Shown: positions 53,715 to 55,357, counted from the first letter of the stretch. The stretch: 64,000 nt of DNA from Perognathus longimembris pacificus (GCF_023159225.1 NC_063171.1:37913378-37977377); one strand, 5' to 3'. Numbers and translations are program-made. The notes: generated by a model from the letters alone, not told the origin.

Positions 53715-54682
53715 GACTCTCATTCTTTCATGCTCTTGCTCTCGCTCTGCTCTCTCCCCTTGTCCCTCTCCCTCTCTCTCCCTCCCTCCCTCCCTCTTCT
53801 TTCCTCCTTCCCTCTCCTCTTTCCTGTCTCTCCTCTCTTTCTCCTCTCTCTCTCCCATCTCTCCTTTTTCCTCTCTCTCCCTTTCCTCCCCCTTTATCTC
53901 CTCTTCCCCCACCCACAGGAAGGGATATATCTCCTTGGAGGACTATACATCATTCTTGATTGACAAGGAATCCGAGAATATCAAGACCAGTGATGACATA
54001 GAGAGTGCTTTCCAAGCTTTGGCAGAGGGCAAGGCCTATATCACCAAAGAAGACTTGAAGCAGGTCAGATTCCCATTGCTTCTGCTACTACTATTATATG
54101 CTCAACATAATCCAGATTTTGGCCATCTTTGTGTTGATTACCTGCTTTGAAGGCCTCTGATAACCTGGCCACTTGTTCCCTTAGGCCTCCTCTTTCACAG
54201 AATGCCACCTGTTTGGGTCACTTCATCCTGTTTTGAACCAGTTCATAAACAGAGTGGATCTCTGCCTGTCAGAGTTCATTCAAAACCTGCAATTCAGTTT
54301 TAAGGCTGCTGCTTTCCACTTTCATCTAATGAGATAAGTCTAAGGAATGGGAAACAGAATCATCAGAGTGAATGAGCTCTAAATTGGTCTTATTTACAGG
54401 AAAGCATGCATTTTTTTAAGGACATGATAGAAACAGGGCTTTTTTTCTTCTCTCAAAGGCTCTCCACCTCTCACATTTCCAGCACATCAGAAACTTCAGA
54501 GATGTAGCTACTTGAATCTCGATGGCTATATGTTTCTTTTTTTCTTTTCTTTGCAGGCCCTCACCCCGGAACAGGTGTCATTCTGTACCGTCCATATGCA
54601 GCAATACATGGACCCACGAGGTCGAAGTCATCCTGCCGGCTATGACTATGTGGGCTTCACCAATTCCTTCTTTGGCAACTGA
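1..54682 (+). CDS. SPTA1: SPTA1, erythroid alpha-I spectrin (5'-truncated gene, 49 exons)
   Basis: Alpha-I spectrin pairs side by side with beta-I spectrin; the dimers join head to head into the tetramers of the red-cell membrane skeleton. Joining 49 exons gives 6813 nt, an open frame of 2270 residues plus TGA. Human SPTA1 has 2419 residues, so about 149 residues are upstream. The helix-A tryptophan signature recurs about every 106 residues (LEWIRDK, IQWIKEK, SGWMNEK, DSWMSRQ and so on), giving 19 repeats, R2-R20. An SH3 domain lies at residues about 832-888 (ALYDF, DWWKV). The EF-hand domain runs from residue about 2110 to the end, and the C-terminus is FGN. Repeats near the C-terminus nucleate dimerisation with beta spectrin. 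No frameshift or premature stop is present. Introns are 110 bp to 2.7 kb. SPTAN1 is excluded because the residues follow the erythroid paralogue and the gene sits beside OR10Z1. Confidence 0.97.
148..275 (+). mobile_element. L1 3'-end-like fragment
   Basis: Resembles 22565-22710: both have a purine-rich start, then 'gtactcataa..ctgac', then 'ttgtac..ctactta'. Looks like a rodent L1 tail in sense orientation. Family not assigned. Confidence 0.4.
960..1106 (+). CDS. SPTA1: SPTA1 exon 2 (human exon 5)
   Basis: Residues 31-79, rest of R2 ([18 protein letters not shown]). Acceptor ttgacag, donor gtgagg, phase 0 on both sides. The 2.4-kb intron after it holds TG repeats, a young IDL-Geo SINE and a long unassigned part (about 2030-3250). 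Confidence 0.95.
1313..1350. repeat. (TG)19 microsatellite
   Basis: Perfect TG run, followed by an imperfect TG/CA stretch to about 1374 and a purine-rich GA tract to 1463. Confidence 0.95.
1464..1671 (+). mobile_element. IDL-Geo SINE, full length, recent
   Basis: Starts gggctggggatatagcc; A and B boxes of the tRNA-Ala-derived left half are intact (ggttcgattcc); right half ends ggactggcc plus A tail. A 13-bp perfect target-site duplication, agaagaggaggga, lies at 1451-1463 and 1672-1684. Confidence 0.93.
1797..1842. repeat. TATC-type microsatellite
   Basis: Imperfect ctat/tatc tetranucleotide run (ctatctatctat). Confidence 0.75.
2002..2026. repeat. (TG)n microsatellite
   Basis: Perfect TG run of about 12 units. 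Confidence 0.9.
3253..3300. repeat. (TG)24 microsatellite
   Basis: Perfect TG run of 24 units. Apparent Cys-Val and Thr-His reading frames across it are only the repeat. Confidence 0.95.
3542..3675 (+). CDS. SPTA1: SPTA1 exon 3 (human exon 6)
   Basis: Residues 80-124, helix C of R2 into R3 (LQRFKR at the end). Acceptor ttcacag, donor gtatgg; ends after two bases of an Arg codon. Confidence 0.95.
3735..3850 (-). mobile_element. Old B1/7SL-like SINE fragment
   Basis: Antisense B1-type block: 'agctttgaactcag', 'ccaagtagctgggattatag', 'atcaccatgc'. Diverged. Confidence 0.6.
4343..4487 (+). CDS. SPTA1: SPTA1 exon 4 (human exon 7)
   Basis: Residues 124-172, R3 with [20 protein letters not shown]. 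Acceptor ctgacag, donor gtaagc, ends phase 0. The 1.5-kb intron after it holds a B1-Geo-like SINE and an AT-rich stretch at 5810-5920. Confidence 0.95.
5491..5740 (+). mobile_element. B1-Geo chimeric SINE
   Basis: 7SL-like head ('ggctcatgcctacaatcct', 'actgagatctgagg'), linker 'ccaattaacc', then the Geo-type right half ('agaagtggagctgtgg', 'ggccctgagttcaag'). Diverged copy. Confidence 0.75.
6022..6176 (+). CDS. SPTA1: SPTA1 exon 5 (human exon 8)
   Basis: Residues 173-224, helices B/C of R3 ([14 protein letters not shown]). Acceptor ccaaag, donor gtaggg. The split codon GG|G gives Gly where I recall Trp in the human protein (see findings). Confidence 0.94.
6478..6735 (+). mobile_element. B1-Geo chimeric SINE
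   Basis: Same arrangement as 5491-5740: 7SL-like head ('tttgagatctgaggac'), 'agttaacca' linker, A run, then 'gtgacactgtagctcaag' right half. Confidence 0.75.
7134..7179. repeat. (CA)n microsatellite
   Basis: About 22 CA units, starting after an imperfect CACC. Confidence 0.93.
7334..7469 (+). CDS. SPTA1: SPTA1 exon 6 (human exon 9)
   Basis: Residues 224-269, R4 helix A ([18 protein letters not shown]). Acceptor cctatag, donor gtagag. Followed by a 130-bp intron. Confidence 0.95.
7600..7701 (+). CDS. SPTA1: SPTA1 exon 7 (human exon 10)
   Basis: Residues 270-303, R4 middle ([13 protein letters not shown]). Acceptor ccacag, donor gtaatt, phase 0 on both sides. The 605-bp intron after it has no recognised element. 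Confidence 0.95.
8307..8444 (+). CDS. SPTA1: SPTA1 exon 8 (human exon 11)
   Basis: Residues 304-349, end of R4 and start of R5 ([12 protein letters not shown]). Acceptor cccaag, donor gtaaca. Confidence 0.95.
8455..8790. mobile_element. Ancient interspersed repeat, family not assigned
   Basis: Phrases such as 'gggttgaatattaaac', 'gggggcatgtccttcgagg' and 'gggtattttgatcacaacaa' recall a common old mammalian repeat. I cannot say whether it is an LTR or a DNA transposon. Confidence 0.4.
8975..9095 (+). mobile_element. B1-type SINE monomer
   Basis: Canonical 7SL-derived text: 'gtggcacacctataatcctgg', 'ctcaggaggctaaggcagga', 'ttcaaggccagc'. No right half. Confidence 0.85.
9497..9607 (+). CDS. 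SPTA1: SPTA1 exon 9 (human exon 12)
   Basis: Residues 350-386, R5 ([19 protein letters not shown]). Acceptor ctacag, donor gtaaga. The 1.5-kb AT-rich intron after it (9608-11125) shows nothing I recognise. Confidence 0.95.
9608..11125 (+). other. SPTA1 intron without recognised elements
   Basis: A 1.5-kb AT-rich intron. Read on both strands; no SINE, L1 or coding signal found. Confidence 0.5.
11126..11203 (+). CDS. SPTA1: SPTA1 exon 10 (human exon 13)
   Basis: Residues 387-412, R5 ([15 protein letters not shown]). Acceptor tatag, donor gtatgt. Followed by a 121-bp intron. Confidence 0.95.
11325..11480 (+). CDS. SPTA1: SPTA1 exon 11 (human exon 14)
   Basis: Residues 413-464, end of R5 and helix A of R6 ([19 protein letters not shown]). 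Acceptor ttgcag, donor gtaggc. Confidence 0.95.
11690..11875 (-). mobile_element. IDL-Geo-type SINE, older subfamily
   Basis: Antisense copy: 'tttttgccagtcctggggctt' to 'ccactaggccatatttccagccct'. About 10-15 percent diverged by eye; flanking duplication is degenerate. Confidence 0.85.
12045..12150 (-). mobile_element. Old B1-like fragment
   Basis: Antisense: 'cccaagttggcctcaaattcac', 'cccaagtatctgtgattataaa', 'catgtgtcacc'. Confidence 0.6.
13057..13261 (+). CDS. SPTA1: SPTA1 exon 12 (human exon 15)
   Basis: Residues 465-533, remainder of R6 ([31 protein letters not shown]). Acceptor tttcag, donor gtcaga; ends after one base of a Gly codon. The next intron contains an antisense L1-like fragment. 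Confidence 0.95.
14100..14640 (-). mobile_element. L1-like 3'-region fragment, antisense
   Basis: Shares long stretches with 25545-25760 and 42320-43065 ('gtacaaaggacttgccattta..caaagcag', 'caacattctcatccat', 'cttgcttacttcgctta'). The last phrase is the antisense of the L1 'taagtgaaataagcca' region. Confidence 0.65.
15229..15410 (+). CDS. SPTA1: SPTA1 exon 13 (human exon 16)
   Basis: Residues 533-593, R7 ([20 protein letters not shown]). Acceptor cccag, donor gtttgt (weaker than consensus). The next intron carries two IDL-Geo SINEs, one truncated. Confidence 0.95.
16497..16664 (-). mobile_element. IDL-Geo SINE, 5'-truncated
   Basis: Poly-T then 'gccagtcctgggccttgg' to 'gaatcgaacccagggcctcatg'; the first ~30 bases of the left half are missing. 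Confidence 0.88.
17152..17359 (+). mobile_element. IDL-Geo SINE, full length, recent
   Basis: Complete left and right halves with A tail. A 15-16 bp perfect target-site duplication, aaaaattacttttcag, lies at 17136-17151 and 17355-17370. Confidence 0.93.
17526..17769 (+). CDS. SPTA1: SPTA1 exon 14 (human exon 17)
   Basis: Residues 594-675, end of R7 and start of R8 ([20 protein letters not shown]). Acceptor cctcag, donor gttagt. Confidence 0.95.
18245..18445 (+). mobile_element. IDL-Geo-type SINE, ID-like subfamily
   Basis: Left half closer to rodent ID ('gtggctaagtggtagagtgc', 'gcctagcatgcatgaagccc'), right half 'gctgtgtctcaagtggtaga', 'ggccctgagttcaagcccc'. Confidence 0.85.
18690..18865 (-). 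mobile_element. B1-like SINE, antisense
   Basis: 'gagacagggtgttgctgtgtag', 'ggtgggattacagacttggg', 'caccatgtctag' are antisense B1. Confidence 0.75.
18939..19061 (+). CDS. SPTA1: SPTA1 exon 15 (human exon 18)
   Basis: Residues 675-716, R8 ([20 protein letters not shown]). Acceptor ccatag, donor gtatgt; phases 1 in and 1 out. The following 464-bp intron holds nothing recognised. Confidence 0.95.
19526..19743 (+). CDS. SPTA1: SPTA1 exon 16 (human exon 19)
   Basis: Residues 716-788, end of R8 and helix A of R9 ([20 protein letters not shown]). Acceptor ccacag, donor gtaagg. The junction codon GAA gives Glu; I recall Gly here in human. Confidence 0.95.
20085..20260 (-). mobile_element. Degenerate B1-Geo SINE, antisense
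   Basis: 'gctctactactagaaccatgcc', 'ctacttctggctttttt', 'ctcatatctcaggctcctga' match the antisense of the chimeric SINE. Confidence 0.55.
20717..20809 (+). CDS. SPTA1: SPTA1 exon 17 (human exon 20)
   Basis: Residues 789-819, R9 helix B up to the SH3 insertion ([16 protein letters not shown]). Acceptor atccag, donor gtaagg. The intron after it, 2.7 kb, is the largest in the window and contains L1-like and SINE insertions. Confidence 0.95.
21340..21595 (-). mobile_element. L1 3'-UTR-like fragment with C-rich tract, antisense
   Basis: Same family as 56630-57080 and 62110-62390 ('acagagaggttacagttt', 'ggatacatttctt'). C-rich on +, so G-rich on -, fitting the polypurine part of a mammalian L1 3' UTR. 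Confidence 0.6.
21633..21843 (+). mobile_element. IDL-Geo SINE, full length, recent
   Basis: Complete copy with A tail. Target-site duplication gaatatttcc at 21623-21632 and 21844-21853. Inserted beside the antisense L1 fragment. Confidence 0.92.
22565..22710 (+). mobile_element. L1 3'-end-like fragment
   Basis: Purine-rich start, then 'gcattgtactcataaactgaca', 'gaaacacctttgtactacta', then A-rich; resembles 148-275. Confidence 0.5.
22770..22985 (-). mobile_element. L1-like fragment, antisense
   Basis: 'gatgttgaacaattctta', 'ttggccatttttatgtcttctttt', 'ttaatcccttatcag' match the antisense of a well-known L1 3' region. Confidence 0.65.
23469..23606 (+). CDS. SPTA1: SPTA1 exon 18 (human exon 21), SH3 part 1
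   Basis: Residues 820-865. A Gln-rich linker leads into the SH3 domain, with the RT-loop signature [19 protein letters not shown]. The domain sits inside repeat R9, as in all alpha spectrins. Acceptor ccacag, donor gtgact. Confidence 0.96.
23975..24062 (+). mobile_element. B1-type SINE monomer
   Basis: 'gtggctcttgtctatagtccc', 'agctacttagaagtctgaga', then an A tail. Confidence 0.7.
24533..24780 (+). mobile_element. B1-Geo chimeric SINE
   Basis: Head 'gcttgcacctgtaatcctag', 'actgagatctgaggatcacgg'; linker 'ccaattaacta'; right half 'tagagctgtggctcaaagtgg', 'ggccctgaattcaagccc'. Confidence 0.82.
25022..25173 (+). CDS. SPTA1: SPTA1 exon 19 (human exon 22), SH3 part 2
   Basis: Residues 866-916. 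Completes the SH3 fold ([19 protein letters not shown]), keeping the Trp pair, the Pro and the Tyr of the ligand surface, then returns to the R9 helix. Acceptor tttcag, donor gtaagt. Confidence 0.96.
25545..25890 (-). mobile_element. L1-like 3'-region fragment and pyrimidine-rich stretch
   Basis: 'agtagttgtacaaaagagttg', 'caacattctcaccc' match 42320-42440. It runs into a pyrimidine-rich stretch that ends at the acceptor of exon 20. Confidence 0.6.
25897..26083 (+). CDS. SPTA1: SPTA1 exon 20 (human exon 23)
   Basis: Residues 916-978, end of R9 and R10 helix A ([20 protein letters not shown]). Acceptor atctag after a long pyrimidine tract, donor gtatgg. The next intron holds a TA/TG repeat and otherwise nothing recognised. 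Confidence 0.95.
26597..26655. repeat. TA/TG microsatellite
   Basis: Mixed tatata / tgtgtg run followed by a short GA run. Confidence 0.8.
27065..27166 (+). CDS. SPTA1: SPTA1 exon 21 (human exon 24)
   Basis: Residues 979-1012, R10 ([20 protein letters not shown]). Acceptor cttcag, donor gtaaca. I recognise nothing in the following 1.3-kb intron (27167-28463). Confidence 0.95.
27167..28463 (+). other. SPTA1 intron without recognised elements
   Basis: 1.3 kb of unique-looking intron. No SINE, L1 or coding signal was found on either strand. Confidence 0.5.
28464..28555 (+). CDS. SPTA1: SPTA1 exon 22 (human exon 25)
   Basis: Residues 1013-1043, R10 helix C into R11 ([18 protein letters not shown]). 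Acceptor ttttag, donor gtaaaa. Confidence 0.95.
29284..29336. repeat. GGT-rich simple repeat
   Basis: Imperfect GGT/GAT trinucleotide run (gtggtggtggtaatggtgat) about 75 bp upstream of exon 23. Confidence 0.8.
29411..29555 (+). CDS. SPTA1: SPTA1 exon 23 (human exon 26)
   Basis: Residues 1043-1091, R11 ([16 protein letters not shown]). Helix A lacks the usual Trp and has Gln-Ile in its place. Acceptor taccag, donor gtgaga. Confidence 0.95.
29698..29890 (-). mobile_element. IDL-Geo SINE, full length, recent
   Basis: Antisense complete copy. Target-site duplication aaaactatatttttt starts at 29678 and again at 29891. Confidence 0.92.
29905..29995 (-). mobile_element. Old ID monomer
   Basis: Antisense ID element without right half: 'ttggtactggtaatcaaactca', 'gctaggcaagccc', 'actgagctaccccagccc'. 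Confidence 0.75.
30020..30120 (-). mobile_element. Geo-type right-half fragment
   Basis: Antisense: 'gtgccagcactggggcttga', 'gctcaagactagcaatctac', 'gaggcacagctccacttctt'. Confidence 0.7.
30615..30845 (-). mobile_element. B1-Geo chimeric SINE, antisense
   Basis: Geo half ('gggacttgaactcagggcc', 'accacttgagtcac') followed by antisense 7SL head ('cctcagatctcaggctcct', 'gtagctaagatgac'). Confidence 0.78.
31031..31212 (+). CDS. SPTA1: SPTA1 exon 24 (human exon 27)
   Basis: Residues 1092-1152, end of R11 and start of R12 ([16 protein letters not shown]). Acceptor ctccag, donor gtaaag. Confidence 0.95.
31521..31566. repeat. (CA)23 microsatellite
   Basis: Perfect CA run. Confidence 0.95.
32101..32309 (+). 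mobile_element. IDL-Geo SINE, full length, recent
   Basis: Complete copy with A tail. A 14-bp perfect duplication, aaaaattacaatat, lies at 32087-32100 and 32305-32318. Confidence 0.93.
32694..32877 (-). mobile_element. IDL-Geo-type SINE, older
   Basis: Antisense, missing part of the right half. Duplication aagaacattcttt / aaggacattcttt (one mismatch) at 32681-32693 and 32878-32890. Confidence 0.85.
33078..33177 (+). CDS. SPTA1: SPTA1 exon 25 (human exon 28)
   Basis: Residues 1152-1185, R12 helix A ([15 protein letters not shown]). Acceptor ccctag, donor gtatgg. Followed by the shortest intron in the window, 110 bp. Confidence 0.95.
33288..33485 (+). CDS. SPTA1: SPTA1 exon 26 (human exon 29)
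   Basis: Residues 1186-1251, R12 helices B and C ([19 protein letters not shown]). Acceptor ccatag, donor gtatgg. Confidence 0.95.
33562..33605 (-). mobile_element. 44-bp tailless ID-derived insertion
   Basis: Reverse complement reads gggctgggaaaatagcctag and stops at 'gttgcctc', near the anticodon-loop position of the tRNA-like left half. Flanked by the 13-bp perfect repeat tcaacacactgca at 33549-33561 and 33606-33618. No B box and no long A tail. Confidence 0.75.
33640..33838 (+). mobile_element. IDL-Geo-type SINE, ID-like subfamily
   Basis: 'gctgggaatgtggcttagca', 'gcctagcatgcatgaaaccc', 'ggattcgattcctcag', right half 'ggcactgtggttcaagtggt', ending in a short A tail. Confidence 0.87.
34460..34603 (+). 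CDS. SPTA1: SPTA1 exon 27 (human exon 30)
   Basis: Residues 1252-1299, R13 helix A ([19 protein letters not shown]). Acceptor ccacag, donor gtgata. Confidence 0.95.
35025..35097. repeat. Local direct-repeat cluster upstream of exon 28
   Basis: agggattacaccaat occurs at 35025-35039 and 35083-35097. Between them 'caggtgtaca' occurs twice and 'aatcagg' recurs. Looks like local duplication. Confidence 0.85.
35144..35247 (+). CDS. SPTA1: SPTA1 exon 28 (human exon 31)
   Basis: Residues 1300-1334, R13 ([20 protein letters not shown]). Acceptor atccag, donor gtcaga. The 308-bp intron after it holds nothing recognised. Confidence 0.95.
35556..35718 (+). CDS. SPTA1: SPTA1 exon 29 (human exon 32), GC donor
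   Basis: Residues 1334-1388, end of R13 and R14 helix A ([18 protein letters not shown]). Acceptor atccag. The donor is CAG|gcaagt, so the next intron is GC-AG. No nearby GT keeps the frame and the conserved junction. Confidence 0.94.
35719..36377 (+). other. SPTA1: GC-AG intron of SPTA1
   Basis: Donor CAG|gcaagt at 35719 and acceptor ctctag ending at 36377. The exon junction NIQ|RKYLKHQ is conserved, which fixes the donor. GC donors with otherwise strong U1 pairing are a known minor class. Confidence 0.9.
36378..36509 (+). CDS. SPTA1: SPTA1 exon 30 (human exon 33)
   Basis: Residues 1389-1432, R14 ([20 protein letters not shown]). Acceptor ctctag (intron begins with GC), donor gtaaag. The 473-bp intron after it holds nothing recognised. 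Confidence 0.95.
36983..37120 (+). CDS. SPTA1: SPTA1 exon 31 (human exon 34)
   Basis: Residues 1433-1478, end of R14 and R15 helix A ([12 protein letters not shown]). Acceptor agttag with a weak pyrimidine tract, donor gtaatt. Followed by a 191-bp intron. Confidence 0.95.
37312..37416 (+). CDS. SPTA1: SPTA1 exon 32 (human exon 35)
   Basis: Residues 1479-1513, R15 ([20 protein letters not shown]). Acceptor ttccag, donor gtaagt. Confidence 0.95.
37622..37850 (+). mobile_element. B1-Geo chimeric SINE
   Basis: 'gctcatacctttaatcctg', 'actgagatctgaagatc', linker 'agctaaccacc', right half 'gaggtgaagctcacatggca', 'ggccctgagttcaagccc'. Confidence 0.78.
38728..38936 (+). CDS. SPTA1: SPTA1 exon 33 (human exon 36)
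   Basis: Residues 1514-1583, end of R15 and R16 helix A ([16 protein letters not shown]). Acceptor ttctag, donor gtacgt. The 992-bp intron after it (38937-39928) shows nothing recognised. Confidence 0.95.
38937..39928 (+). other. SPTA1 intron without recognised elements
   Basis: 992 bp; nothing recognised on either strand. Confidence 0.5.
39929..40049 (+). CDS. SPTA1: SPTA1 exon 34 (human exon 37)
   Basis: Residues 1583-1623, R16 ([20 protein letters not shown]). Acceptor tctcag, donor gtaaga. Confidence 0.95.
40203..40310 (+). mobile_element. Geo-type right-half fragment
   Basis: 'gaagtggcactgtgtctta', 'actagcattgagcaaaag', 'gggccctgagttcaag'; no left half seen. Confidence 0.72.
40734..40855 (+). 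CDS. SPTA1: SPTA1 exon 35 (human exon 38)
   Basis: Residues 1624-1664, R16 helix C into R17 ([17 protein letters not shown]). Acceptor cttcag, donor gtgagt. The 795-bp intron after it has no recognised element. Confidence 0.95.
41651..41783 (+). CDS. SPTA1: SPTA1 exon 36 (human exon 39)
   Basis: Residues 1664-1708, R17 helix A ([19 protein letters not shown]). Acceptor ctttag, donor gtaagg. Confidence 0.95.
42089..42303 (-). mobile_element. IDL-Geo SINE with internal TA expansion
   Basis: Antisense copy with poly-T start. A TA run at 42211-42229 sits in the 'catatataca' joint between the halves. Duplication ctgtacttgatttaaa at 42073-42088 and 42304-42319. Confidence 0.92.
42320..43065 (-). 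mobile_element. L1-like 3' region, antisense, longest copy
   Basis: 'cctgacttacttcacttagta' and 'gattccatatcttggctata' with 'gaatagtactgcaa' are antisense L1 phrases. Interrupted on the left by the SINE at 42089-42303. Confidence 0.7.
43341..43439 (+). CDS. SPTA1: SPTA1 exon 37 (human exon 40)
   Basis: Residues 1709-1741, R17 ([20 protein letters not shown]). Acceptor atgcag, donor gtgaga. Human exon 40 carries the L1857V change linked to alpha-LELY. Followed by a 128-bp intron. Confidence 0.95.
43568..43730 (+). CDS. SPTA1: SPTA1 exon 38 (human exon 41)
   Basis: Residues 1742-1796, end of R17 and R18 helix A ([15 protein letters not shown]). The acceptor gttgcag is chosen for its pyrimidine tract. 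Relative to human as I recall it, three residues (VLQ) are missing at the start and one residue is gained soon after. An in-frame acceptor lies 36 nt upstream. Donor gtatga. Confidence 0.88.
44262..44457 (-). mobile_element. IDL-Geo-type SINE, antisense
   Basis: 'ttttttgccaatcctggagtt' to 'ctaagccacattcccagcccc'; ID-like left half. Ends 25 bp before the acceptor of exon 39. Confidence 0.87.
44482..44558 (+). CDS. SPTA1: SPTA1 exon 39 (human exon 42)
   Basis: Residues 1796-1821, R18 ([17 protein letters not shown]). Acceptor gtttag, donor gtgaga. Confidence 0.95.
44757..45003 (+). mobile_element. B1-Geo chimeric SINE with A33 linker
   Basis: Head 'ggtagctcacgcctgtaatcc', 'caggaggctgagatttgagg', linker 'ccaattaaccacc', then 33 A at 44885-44917, then 'ggaagtagagctgtggcc' right half (shortened). 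Confidence 0.85.
45249..45458 (+). CDS. SPTA1: SPTA1 exon 40 (human exon 43)
   Basis: Residues 1822-1891, end of R18 ([19 protein letters not shown]). Acceptor actcag, donor gtaaaa. From here to the end lies the region known to start alpha-beta pairing. Confidence 0.95.
45591..45795 (+). mobile_element. IDL-Geo-type SINE, ID-like subfamily
   Basis: 'ctgggaatgtggtttaatgg', 'gcctagcatgcatgaaaccc', right half 'ggcgctgtggctcaagtggt', A-rich tail. Imperfect flanking duplication aatgatgaagaa / aatgatcaagaa. Confidence 0.87.
45830..46180 (-). mobile_element. Degenerate SINE and T-rich stretch
   Basis: 'tttgaactcagggtctttt', a T-rich run at 45890-45960, then B1-like antisense phrases ('gctgagatgtcaggtgtgtg'). 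Confidence 0.5.
46300..46400 (+). mobile_element. L1-like fragment
   Basis: 'gtttattgaagcattgttcaca', 'acagcctagacacccactcatgg' match a sense L1 region upstream of the 3' end. Confidence 0.6.
47198..47494 (+). CDS. SPTA1: SPTA1 exon 41 (human exon 44)
   Basis: Residues 1892-1990, 297 nt, the longest exon in the window. R19 with [20 protein letters not shown] and [16 protein letters not shown]. Acceptor ctgcag, donor gtaacg. The 428-bp intron after it shows nothing recognised. Confidence 0.96.
47923..48035 (+). CDS. SPTA1: SPTA1 exon 42 (human exon 45)
   Basis: Residues 1991-2028, R20 helix A ([20 protein letters not shown]). Acceptor ttttag, donor gtgggc. The 1.15-kb intron after it holds nothing firm, only a short SINE-tail-like scrap at about 48210. 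Confidence 0.95.
48036..49182 (+). other. SPTA1 intron upstream of microexon
   Basis: 1.15 kb. A short 'cagtcctggccaaaaaaaaa' at 48205-48225 resembles a SINE tail. Otherwise nothing recognised. Confidence 0.45.
49183..49200 (+). CDS. SPTA1: SPTA1 18-nt microexon (human exon 46)
   Basis: Residues 2028-2034, G|AYFLDG|; phases 2 in and 2 out, so skipping it keeps the frame and removes six residues. Acceptor atatccag, donor gtcagt. The base at -12 is C (49171). In human, C>T at -12 of this exon is the alpha-LELY change that causes partial skipping and less alpha chain able to pair with beta. Counting from the stop places this exon at c.6531, the human position as I recall it. Confidence 0.93.
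50098..50149 (+). CDS. SPTA1: SPTA1 exon 44 (human exon 47)
   Basis: Residues 2034-2051, R20 ([17 protein letters not shown]). Acceptor aactag, donor gtaagt. The 1.1-kb intron after it (50150-51244) shows nothing recognised. Confidence 0.95.
51245..51432 (+). CDS. SPTA1: SPTA1 exon 45 (human exon 48)
   Basis: Residues 2052-2114, end of R20 into the linker to the EF domain ([20 protein letters not shown]). Acceptor ccccag. Donor AA|gtactg is weak; reading through it gives a stop after two more codons. Confidence 0.94.
51965..52045 (-). mobile_element. Old ID monomer
   Basis: Antisense: 'attggggtatgaactctagg', 'tgtcaggcaagcatttgac', 'gctgagccattctttcagcc'. Confidence 0.7.
52430..52483 (+). 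CDS. SPTA1: SPTA1 exon 46 (human exon 49)
   Basis: Residues 2114-2132, helix before EF-hand 1 ([14 protein letters not shown]). Acceptor tttcag, donor gtgagt. The 385-bp intron after it holds nothing recognised. Confidence 0.95.
52869..53015 (+). CDS. SPTA1: SPTA1 exon 47 (human exon 50), EF-hand 1
   Basis: Residues 2132-2181. EF-hand-like loop [12 protein letters not shown] at residues 2135-2146 and the start of the second loop (DAVDPS). Position 12 of loop 1 is Asp, not the usual Glu. Acceptor ctttag, donor gtaagt. Confidence 0.95.
53679..53910. repeat. (CT)n / polypyrimidine tract
   Basis: About 230 bp almost free of purines on +, starting as perfect CT units. It ends 8 bp before the acceptor AG of exon 48. 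Confidence 0.95.
53919..54063 (+). CDS. SPTA1: SPTA1 exon 48 (human exon 51), EF-hand 2
   Basis: Residues 2181-2229. Completes loop 2 ([12 protein letters not shown], residues 2178-2189), then [23 protein letters not shown] helix. The acceptor ccacag follows a CT-rich tract of about 235 bp. Donor gtcaga. Confidence 0.95.
54557..54682 (+). CDS. SPTA1: SPTA1 last exon, coding part (human exon 52)
   Basis: Residues 2230-2270 and the stop TGA at 54680-54682. Encodes the degenerate C-terminal EF hands ([24 protein letters not shown]), ending in FGN. This domain works with the actin-binding end of beta spectrin. Acceptor ttgcag. Confidence 0.96.
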   Translation, partial: ALTPEQVSFCTVHMQQYMDPRGRSHPAGYDYVGFTNSFFGN

Positions 54683-54769
54683 TAAGCAGATCCTCGTAGA
54701 TCATAGAAATGCTTGGTATCATGGGCAGTTGGGGTTTGAAGAGGACAGGCAAGGGTGGAGGGTGAAAAG

Positions 54770-54773
<4 letters not shown>

Positions 54774-54807
<34 letters not shown>
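54774..54807. repeat. (TG)n microsatellite in 3' UTR
   Basis: About 17 TG units, 92 bp after the SPTA1 stop codon. Confidence 0.93.
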
Positions 54808-54809
<2 letters not shown>

Positions 54810-54844
54810 ACTAATTACAGGGTCTAAAAACTTATCAAGCCTGG

Positions 54845-55069
54845 GGGCTTGGAATATGGCCTAGTGGTAGAGTGCTTGCCTTGTATACATGAAGCCCTGG
54901 GTTCGATTCCTCAGCACCACATATATAGTAAAGGCTAGAAATGGCACTGTGGCTCAAGTGGTAGAGTGCTAGCCCTGAACAAAAAGAAGCTAGGGACAGT
55001 GCTCAGGCCCTGAGTTCAAGCCCCAGCACTGGAAAATAAATAAATAAATAAAAATTGGGGGGAAAAAAT
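54845..55069 (+). mobile_element. IDL-Geo-type SINE in SPTA1 3' UTR
   Basis: 'gcttggaatatggcctagtgg', 'gggttcgattcctcagcacc', right half 'ggcactgtggctcaagtggt'. The tail has become AATA repeats. Duplication cttatcaagcctgg at 54831-54844 and 55070-55083. Confidence 0.92.
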
Positions 55070-55340
55070 CTTATCAAGCCTGGAGGGATGAGGGGCTAAC
55101 AAGAGTTGTAGAAGAAAAACTCCTCTCCTGGACACTGTTAGAAAGTGCCAAGGTCTTTATATTCTATTCATTGTATTCTGCATACCTTTATTGTTTTGAT
55201 GTTCTCTCATTATAGGATGAAGCATTTCTTTTTAAATGGAAGAGATTAAATTGTTTCTGCCCCAATTGGGCTTCTGCATTTCTAAGAACTATACTATTAT
55301 CTAAATCTGGGCAGATAATTAGACTGTGATGAAGAGCCAT

Positions 55341-55357
55341 AATAAAGCACAAATAAA
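55341..55357 (+). terminator. SPTA1: Poly(A) signals of SPTA1
   Basis: AATAAA at 55341-55346 and again at 55352-55357. A GT-rich stretch (gtagtgtgtttg) about 65 bp downstream fits a cleavage-stimulating element. Assignment is inferred from position. Confidence 0.6.

Noticed and set aside
53655..53963. Open frames of 85-200 codons over the CT tract on both strands
   Set aside because: Ser/Leu-rich or Glu/Arg-rich products are low-complexity translations of the microsatellite; only the spectrin exon at 53919-54063 is coding.
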